Shown: piece after piece, positions 13,242 through 18,160 of the stretch
Layout of the letters: each line of letters starts with the position of its first letter
Position numbering within the stretch: the stretch's first letter is position 1
NCBI GenBank assembly: GCA_035762085.1
Contig: DASTPT010000031.1
Span: 1 to 18,852, forward strand
Length of the DNA stretch: 18,852 nt
DNA from: HRBIN12 sp035762085
GTDB lineage: Bacteria > Actinomycetota > UBA4738 > HRBIN12
Reading direction: 5' to 3'
Translations under genes and position numbers: made by a program
The notes under the pieces: model-generated
What the model was told of the DNA's origin: nothing
The model's database searches: none
Seen by the model: the letters and a program-made list of their open reading frames with translations, nothing else

Positions 13242-13997
13242 TCACCTCCTCCCGCGGCGCACGCCCGCCCGGAGGGCGAGCGAGCCCACCATCGCCAGCC
13301 CGAGCGCCATCAGGGCGAGCGGGACCGCGCCAGCCCCGGTGCGCGGCAACTCGTTCGGATCGACCGCGGCATCGGGCCCCTCGTCGAGGGTGTCGGCCGC
13401 AGCGACGACGCGCACCACTCCGGTCATCCCGGAGTTCGGCTCGCCGTGGATCTGGCAGTAGTACGGGACGGTCCCGACCTCGTCGAACGTGATCTGGAAC
13501 CGCTGGCCGGGGTCGAGCGTGCCCGAGTCGAACGCCCGGTCGCTCGCCGTCACCGTGTGCGGGGCCTGTCCCTCGTTCTCCCAGACGACGGTCGTGCCCG
13601 CCTCGACCGTGAGGGTGAGCGGCACGAACCGGTTGTCGCGCGCCGCCACCGAGGCGAAGTCCGGCGCCTGCGCGAGCTCTCGGGCGGCGCGCGCGTCCCG
13701 GTCACCCCGCGGACGATCCGTGGGCGACGGCGTCGTCGCCGTCCCGGCGTCGGCGGGCGAGACGTCGTCCGAGGGGTCGGGCGATGGCGTGGGGGAAGCC
13801 GCGGACGGGTCCTCCTCCGCCGTCGGCGACGGTGTGGACCCGACCGCCGGTGTGCTCGAGACCTCCGCCGTCGGCGACGTGGCCCCCGTGTCCCCGTCCG
13901 GGCCGCCGGCCAGCGCCGGCGACGCGCCGAGGACGACGGCCGTCGCCGCCGCCAACAGCGAGCGCGCGATCGGGTGAAGGCTCGAGCCGATCCGCAT
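13242..13997 (-). CDS. LPxTG-anchored cupredoxin (blue-copper) surface protein
   Basis: A 251-residue surface protein. Residues 1-30 are a signal peptide ending SPALA. A Ser/Thr/Pro/Asp-rich spacer (about 31-100) follows, then a plastocyanin-like domain (115-200). All four type-1 copper ligands are visible: H147 in APHTVT, C181 and H184 in YYCQIHG, and M191 in SGMTG. The C-terminus holds LPRTG (217-221), a hydrophobic helix (about 223-243) and the positive tail RAGVRRGRR, a complete sortase sorting signal. The protein is therefore predicted to be tied to the cell wall and to carry electrons or copper outside the cell. GGGGGAGG precedes ATG 13997. No sortase gene is in the window. Confidence 0.9.
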   Translation of the reverse strand: MRIGSSLHPIARSLLAAATAVVLGASPALAGGPDGDTGATSPTAEVSSTPAVGSTPSPTAEEDPSAASPTPSPDPSDDVSPADAGTATTPSPTDRPRGDRDARAARELAQAPDFASVAARDNRFVPLTLTVEAGTTVVWENEGQAPHTVTASDRAFDSGTLDPGQRFQITFDEVGTVPYYCQIHGEPNSGMTGVVRVVAAADTLDEGPDAAVDPNELPRTGAGAVPLALMALGLAMVGSLALRAGVRRGRR

Positions 13998-14091
13998 GGA
14001 CCTCCCCCACGGGTTCACGCGAGAGGTACGGACGACCCACCCCGACCGTTCATCCGCGGGGGGACGAACTTCGGACGGCCGTGGAACGAGG

Positions 14092-14126
14092 CGGAGTCGG
14101 GCCGGGGACCGCCCGACCCGACTCCG
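14092..14126 (-). terminator. Hairpin downstream of the OsmC-family gene
   Basis: CGGAGTC (14092-14098) pairs with GACTCCG (14120-14126) and GGGC (14099-14102) with GCCC (14111-14114), with a 5-base bulge and an 8-base loop. It starts 12 bases after the OsmC stop in the direction of transcription, so it is a likely terminator. Confidence 0.55.
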
Positions 14127-14138
14127 TCTGAGCTGCCG

Positions 14139-14701
14139 TCAGAGCACCTCGATCGAGGTCGTCACCGGCACCGGGTTCGCCAGGATGTCCCGGACGGGCG
14201 ACGTGTCCTGCACGTAGCGGCAGAGCTCCTCGAGCTCCTCCGCGCTCGCGTTCCTCGCGCGGACCCGGCTCCGGACGCGGATCTCGGTGAACCCCGGTCG
14301 CGGCCCGTCGGGGATCCGACGAAGTTCCGCAGGTCCAGATCGCCCTCGACCTCGAACGTGAGCTCCTCGAGCTCGTAGCCGCGTGCCGCAGCGTTGTACA
14401 CGTAGCCCACCGAGTAGCAGAACCCGAGCGCCGCCAGCGCGAGCTCCACAGCGTTGGGGCCAGCGTCACGCCCGAGCAGCACATCCGGTTCGTCGCCGAC
14501 GAGCGTGTGGGCAGTCGCGTGGGACGTCGCCTGGCCCATGTGGTCGAACTCGTGGATCTCGCCCCGACTCCCGGCCCCGTCCTGCCAGGCCGTCTTCGCC
14601 CTGAACGTGAACCGCGCGATGTTCGGGTCCTCGCCGATCGCGCCGATCGTCTGGACAAGCCGGTCGACGTCGACCCCGTTGCGCACCACCGTCGTCTGCA
14701 T
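14139..14701 (-). pseudogene. OsmC/Ohr-family protein with one-base frameshift
   Basis: OsmC proteins are thiol peroxidases that reduce organic hydroperoxides with two cysteines. The first 128 codons (from ATG 14701, behind a GGAGGGAGG site) read normally and contain the first cysteine, C95, in ALGFCYSVGY. At about 14313-14320 the frame shifts: after NFVG the homology continues one base out of register as IPDGPRPGFTEIRVRSR, then ELCRYVQDTSPVRDILANP, to a TGA at 14139. The restored protein would be about 187 residues, a normal length. The second cysteine (about 161) lies after the shift. Read without correction, the frame ends at 14162 with an unrelated Arg/Ser-rich tail. It may be a decayed gene, a sequence error, or a recoding site; which one cannot be told here. 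Confidence 0.8.
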
Positions 14702-14805
14702 GCCCGTTCCTCCCTCCTTCAGACCGCCTCCGCTGTCTCGCTTCTCGTCGTCGCCACCTCCTTCCGCGCCTCGATGCGGGGAAGGACGGCGGCGGGTTCG
14801 GGGGG

Positions 14806-14829
14806 ATTGCATCTCGCCGCGGATGCAAT
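14806..14829. promoter_or_regulatory. Inverted repeat between OsmC and ECF operon
   Basis: ATTGCATC-N8-GATGCAAT is a perfect repeat with 8-bp arms in the 180-base gap between two divergent transcription units. It is the most AT-rich part of this gap. It is probably an operator serving one or both sides; the binding protein is unknown. Confidence 0.55.
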
Positions 14830-14881
14830 AACTTCTGCCGTCCCGTCGTCCTGCTCTGCGGACCAGTAGGAAGGCGAACGC

Positions 14882-15490
14882 ACGGATGATCGCGCAGGGC
14901 CCGCGGAGGACGAGACGGACGCCCACACGAAGCAGGACTTCGAGCTCCTCGCGAAGGAGTCGATCCCACGGCTGTTCGGCCTGGCTCGGCGACTCGCCGG
15001 CGATGACGCGGAGGATCTCGTGCAGGAGTGCCTGATGCGCTCGTATCGCTCGTTCGGCTCGCTCGAGGATCAGCAGGCCGGGCTGGCGTGGATGCAGCGG
15101 ATCCTCGTCAACGTCTACCGGGATCGCCTCCGGAAGGACGCGCGGACGGTACCCGAGGTGGCGGTCGAGGAGGTCGAGGACTTCTCGCTGTACCGCACGA
15201 TCGCGGACGAGGATCCGCTCCCGTACTCGGACTCGCTGCACGTCGACTTCCTGCACAGCTTCGGACGCGAGGACGTCCACGCCGTCCTCATGCGCCTGCC
15301 CGAGATCTACCGCGCGCCACTCGTCCTCCGGTACATGCAGGGGTTCTCGACGAAGGAGATCGCGCGGCTCCTCGGCGCGCCGCTCGGCACCGTGCTCGCC
15401 CGCCTCCATCGCGGCCGCAAGATGTTCGAGAAGGAGCTGTGGGACTACGCCAACGAGGCCGACCTGCTCAACGAGAGGGCGACGCGATGA
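14882..15490 (+). CDS. ECF sigma factor (SigR-like) with apparent ACG start
   Basis: About 202 residues. Sigma region 2 begins with QDFELLAKESIPRLFGLARRL and DDAEDLVQECLMRSYRSF. Region 4 is LPEIYRAPLVLRYMQGF, STKEIARLLGAPLGTVLARL and HRGRKMFEKELWDYA. The first standard start codon in frame is GTG 15020, but that would remove half of region 2. The frame runs back to a TAG at 14867 without any ATG, GTG or TTG. ACG 14882, seven bases after a GGAAGG site and followed by GAT GAT, is the natural place, one base from ATG. The anti-sigma gene follows with an ATGA overlap. Such pairs respond to thiol oxidation in actinobacteria (SigR/RsrA). Confidence 0.82.
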   Translation, partial: TDDRAGPAEDETDAHTKQDFELLAKESIPRLFGLARRLAGDDAEDLVQECLMRSYRSFGSLEDQQAGLAWMQRILVNVYRDRLRKDARTVPEVAVEEVEDFSLYRTIADEDPLPYSDSLHVDFLHSFGREDVHAVLMRLPEIYRAPLVLRYMQGFSTKEIARLLGAPLGTVLARLHRGRKMFEKELWDYANEADLLNERATR

Positions 15491-15729
15491 GCGCCGAGGA
15501 CCGGATGATCCCGTGCTCCGAGGCCGTCCGGCAGCTGTGGGACTACCTCGATCGGCGCCTCTCGCCGCAGGAGCACGCCGACGTCGAGCGGCACCTCGCG
15601 TTCTGCCGACGCTGCTGCGGCGAGATGGAGTTCGCGAAGGAGCTTCAGGCCTTCCTCGCGTCCCATGGCGCGGACGAGATCCCGAAGGACGTGAAGGAGC
15701 ACCTCGAGCGGCTCGTGGAAGACCTGTAG
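15487..15729 (+). CDS. RsrA-like zinc-binding anti-sigma factor
   Basis: An 80-residue ZAS-type anti-sigma factor. Cysteine and histidine positions are C10 (IPCSEA), H36, C40 and C43 (ERHLAFCRRC), with an extra C44. In RsrA the ligands are C11, H37, C41 and C44, the same spacing moved by one. RsrA holds zinc with these residues and releases its sigma factor when oxidation forms a disulphide, so a redox switch is likely here (inference). The start overlaps the sigma gene stop (ATGA), which couples their translation. The predicted methyltransferase selenoprotein follows 32 bases downstream. Confidence 0.88.
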   Translation: MSAEDRMIPCSEAVRQLWDYLDRRLSPQEHADVERHLAFCRRCCGEMEFAKELQAFLASHGADEIPKDVKEHLERLVEDL

Positions 15730-15761
15730 ACGGACGCGTCGACGAACCGGTGGGGGGACAC

Positions 15762-16562
15762 ATGTCGCAGGACCTGCTCTATCAGCAGGAGATCAAGGAG
15801 GCCGTCCGCTCGGCGTACGAGCACATCACCGGCGGGGGCGGCGAGCCGGTCGCGGAGCGGCTCTACACGGACGCGCAGCGGTCGCGGGTGCCGCCGGGAG
15901 CGATCTCGTGGGCGCTCGGCGTCGGGAACCCGGTCCCGCACGCCGGACTGCGTGCCGGCGAGACGGTGCTCGACCTCGGGAGCGGCGGCGGCATCGACAC
16001 GATCCTCGCGGCGCACGAGGTCGGACCCACCGGTCGAGCCATCGGCATCGACCTGCTCGACGAGATGATCGAGCGGGCCACCGCGAACGCGCGAGAGGCC
16101 GGCGTCGACGCCTGGACCGAGTTCCGTCCCGGCGAGATGGAGGACATCCCGGTGGAGGACGGGATGGTGGACGTCGTGATCTCGAACGGCGTGATCAACC
16201 TCTCCCCGCGGAAGTCCCGGGTCTTCGCCGAGGTGCTCCGGGTGCTGAAGCCGGGCGGACGGCTGTGCGTGGCCGACCTCACGGTGGAGGAGGACCTGCC
16301 GCCGCAGATCCTCACCAGCGACGCGGCCTGGGCTGGTTGAATATCCGGCGCCATGGCGGAGCGTGTCTTCGCCCGGAAACTGCAGAAGGTCGGGTTCGCG
16401 GAGATCTGGATCGGTGAGAAGCAGCGGTTCGGCATCGACGACGCCGCGATCTTCCCGCTGTTCACCGACGAAGTCGTGCGGCTGATGCGGGAGCTGATCC
16501 CTCCCGAGCGGCGCGACGCCGTCGCGTTCAGGGTGATCGCGAAGGCGACGAAGCCCCGGTAG
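15762..16562 (+). CDS. ArsM-like SAM methyltransferase, predicted selenoprotein (Sec at TGA 16338)
   Basis: A 266-residue SAM-dependent methyltransferase if the in-frame TGA at 16338-16340 is read as selenocysteine (residue 193). Residues 66-165 are the Rossmann core: VLDLGSGGGIDTILAA (SAM loop) and VISNGVINLSPRKSRVF. The C-terminal part, ISGAMAERVFARKLQKVGF and FGIDDAAIFPLFTDE, continues in the same frame to TAG 16562 and matches ArsM C-termini. ArsM proteins read AGC(I/V)xGA at the TGA, so Sec replaces a conserved, arsenic-binding Cys. The other two arsenic-binding cysteines are V54 (LGVGNP) and G143 (SNGVINL). GGGGGGA precedes ATG 15762. It lies behind the ECF/anti-sigma pair. It could methylate arsenic, selenium, tellurium or a thiol; which is unknown. 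Stopping at TGA would remove 73 conserved residues. Confidence 0.8.
16338..16373 (+). promoter_or_regulatory. Predicted bacterial SECIS element following the UGA codon
   Basis: UGA at 16338-16340. Fourteen bases later GGCGGAG (16355-16361) pairs with CUUCGCC (16367-16373) in a 7-bp stem with one G-U pair. The 5-nt loop is CGUGU, with a G at its second position, 22 bases after the UGA. Bacterial SECIS hairpins lie within the coding region just after UGA, with a G among the first loop bases roughly 16-37 nt downstream. Confidence 0.7.
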
Positions 16563-16601
16563 GGCCGAGCTCACGGCGCGAGGTCTTCCCCACGGTGTCG
16601 A

Positions 16602-16638
16602 GACCGAGACGCACGGACGCGCGTGCGGGGCCACGGTC
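16602..16638 (+). terminator. Nested hairpin after the ECF-methyltransferase operon
   Basis: An inner stem CGCACG/CGTGCG (16610-16615 and 16622-16627, 6-nt loop) lies within an outer stem GACCG/CGGTC (16602-16606 and 16634-16638). It begins 40 bases after the methyltransferase stop and 30 bases before the next gene. No T-tract follows. Confidence 0.5.
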
Positions 16639-16653
16639 GGAGCGGGTGGGCGC

Positions 16654-16659
16654 TAAGCT
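16654..16659 (+). promoter_or_regulatory. Possible -10 element for leaderless cyclase gene
   Basis: TAAGCT fits TANNNT and ends eight bases before ATG 16668, which lacks a Shine-Dalgarno site. Confidence 0.4.
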
Positions 16660-16667
16660 CCTCGTTC

Positions 16668-17498
16668 ATGGCGGCGTACGCGACGCCGGAGGAGGAGTGG
16701 CACGCCCTCCTCAGCGGCACGCATCCGCACCTGCGCGAGCGCAGCCCGCTGCGGTTCATCCCGTCGTCCCCGAGATGCCGGTTCTGCAGGGCGCCGTTCC
16801 ACGCTCCCGGGGCGCTCGTCCTCCGACGGTACGGCTACACCCCGTGGGAGAAGAACCCGACGATCTGCGCGCGCTGCTTCAAAGGGCTGCAGACTGCCTC
16901 CCGAGCCTGTCCAGTCACCGGGAAGGACGAGCAGTTCGGCGGCGCGGAGATCGAGCTCTCGATGCTGTTCGCGGACGTGCGCGGCTCGAGCAAGCTGGCG
17001 CGGCAGATGCCGGTGCTCGAGTTCACTCGGCTGATGAACCGCTTCTACCGCGTCTCGAGCGAGATCCTGTTCCAGGGAGACGCGATCGTCGAGAAGTTCG
17101 TCGGAGACGAGGTCGTGGGGCTGTTCGTGCCGATGATGACCGGACCGGAACACGCACGGAAGGCGGTGGACACCGCCGCGGCACTGCTCCGGGCGACCGG
17201 TCACGGGTCGAGCGACGGACCGTGGGCGCCGATCGGGGCGGCCGTCCACACCGGGACCGCGTTCGTCGGCATCGTGACCTCTGCCGAGGGGACGAGCGAC
17301 TTCACCGCCCTGGGCGACGCGATGAACGTCGCGGCGCACCTCGCGGCGCAGGCTCGCGTCGGTGAGGTGCTCGTCACGGCGGAGACGGCCGCGTCCGCCG
17401 GCCTGGGATGGGACCGGCTCGAGCGACGTCACCTCTCGCTGAAGGGCTACCCGATCGACGCCGGGGTCCTCACCACGGCCGCGGCGGACCAGGTCTGA
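16668..17498 (+). CDS. Zinc-finger class III adenylate/guanylate cyclase
   Basis: A 276-residue predicted soluble cyclase. The N-terminal part holds two CxxC pairs, C37/C40 (PRCRFCRAPF) and C67/C70 (TICARCFKGL), a probable treble-clef zinc site, plus C81. The class III cyclase domain spans about 94-265. Its metal-binding aspartates are D103 in LFADVRGSS and D147 in FVGDEVVG, and DFTALGDAMNVAAHLAAQA is the conserved nucleotide-binding helix. The zinc part may act as a redox or metal sensor (inference). The frame is open to 16623 without homology. TAAGCT eight bases upstream fits a leaderless start. The stop converges with thymidine kinase four bases away. Confidence 0.88.
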   Translation: MAAYATPEEEWHALLSGTHPHLRERSPLRFIPSSPRCRFCRAPFHAPGALVLRRYGYTPWEKNPTICARCFKGLQTASRACPVTGKDEQFGGAEIELSMLFADVRGSSKLARQMPVLEFTRLMNRFYRVSSEILFQGDAIVEKFVGDEVVGLFVPMMTGPEHARKAVDTAAALLRATGHGSSDGPWAPIGAAVHTGTAFVGIVTSAEGTSDFTALGDAMNVAAHLAAQARVGEVLVTAETAASAGLGWDRLERRHLSLKGYPIDAGVLTTAAADQV

Positions 17499-17502
17499 AC
17501 GG

Positions 17503-18084
17503 TCAACCCGCGACGAAGTGCCGGCGGCAGCGAGCCTCGTACTTCTCGGCGCCGCCGACGTGTTCGGGAACCAGGCGGGTGTCCGTGGCCTCCACGGGCG
17601 TGGTCCGCTGGTGGAACACCGCCTCCTCGCCGCAGACGGTGCAGATCGCGGTGAGCTTGTCCACGCGCTCGGCCACGGCCATGAGCGACGGGAGCGGCTC
17701 GAACGGCCGGCCGGCGAACGTGACGCACAGGCCCGCGACGAGCACGAGGTGCCCTCGCGCCGCGAGCTCCTCGACGACCGGCACGAGCTCGGCGTCGAAG
17801 AAGTGTGCCTCGTCGATCGCGACCAGGTCGGTGTCGGCGGGCACGAGCGGCGGGATCTCGGCGGCGGAGCCGCCCGCGCGCGAGGGATGCTCCAGGCCGG
17901 CGTGCGACGCGATCGTCTCCGTCCCCGGCCGAGTGTCGAGGGCGTGCGTGAAGACCTCGACGCGCCGGCCGCCGATCAGCGCTCGGCGCACCCGGCGCAG
18001 GAGCTCCTCGGTCTTGCCGGCGAACATCGGCCCGGCGACGACCTCGATCCGGCCTGGTGCGCGCTCCACGTGACCATCATCCAT
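17503..18084 (-). CDS. tdk: Thymidine kinase (type II)
   Basis: A 193-residue thymidine kinase that salvages thymidine to dTMP with ATP. The P-loop GPMFAGKT is at 18-25, IDEAHFF (90-96) carries the Walker B Asp and catalytic Glu, and LVAGLCVTFAGRPFEP is the lasso region. The zinc site is C148/C151 (ICTVC) with C186 and H189 (YEARCRRHF). Length is typical of bacterial type II enzymes. ATG 18084 is given. GTG 18069 is also possible: it starts five codons later, nearer the usual N-terminus, and GATGAT six bases before it could be a -10 of a leaderless message. Divergent from the zinc-ribbon cyclase gene. Confidence 0.94.
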   Translation of the reverse strand: MDDGHVERAPGRIEVVAGPMFAGKTEELLRRVRRALIGGRRVEVFTHALDTRPGTETIASHAGLEHPSRAGGSAAEIPPLVPADTDLVAIDEAHFFDAELVPVVEELAARGHLVLVAGLCVTFAGRPFEPLPSLMAVAERVDKLTAICTVCGEEAVFHQRTTPVEATDTRLVPEHVGGAEKYEARCRRHFVAG

Positions 18085-18148
18085 CCATCGCGGTCATCGT
18101 CGCGACGCGATGGCCTGCGCCGGGCTGTCCCAGGTACCCGCTCACCCC

Positions 18149-18154
18149 TACGAT
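18149..18154 (+). promoter_or_regulatory. Possible -10 element for leaderless zinc-ribbon cyclase
   Basis: TACGAT matches TATAAT at four of six positions, fits TANNNT, and ends six bases before ATG 18161. No Shine-Dalgarno site is present and no clear -35 is seen. Confidence 0.45.
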
Positions 18155-18160
18155 GCACCG

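Noticed and set aside
14408..14430. Selenocysteine in the OsmC-family gene
   Set aside because: OsmC-like selenoproteins are known, but here the first redox cysteine is an ordinary TGC and the defect is a frameshift, not an in-frame TGA.
15020..15490. GTG 15020 as start of the ECF sigma factor
   Set aside because: This would delete the first half of sigma region 2, which is clearly encoded upstream in the same frame.
14162..15763. Long minus-strand open frame spanning the ECF and anti-sigma genes
   Set aside because: Only its last part (from 14701) is real, as the OsmC-family gene. The rest is the reverse frame of high-GC coding sequence, antisense to recognisable sigma and anti-sigma genes.
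16338..16340. TGA read as a normal stop, or TGA as tryptophan
   Set aside because: As a stop it would discard a conserved 73-residue C-terminus in the same frame. As tryptophan it would imply an altered code, but TGA ends many other genes here.
16353..16562. Separate small gene starting at ATG 16353
   Set aside because: It is in the same frame as the methyltransferase and matches the C-terminal part of that family; the bases before it form the remaining methyltransferase codons, and there is no independent ribosome-binding site.
17947..17975. Another TGTCGA with a CGAC about 18 bases downstream
   Set aside because: It lies inside the thymidine kinase coding sequence, has different spacing and lacks the shared flanks of the two ECF42 promoters.
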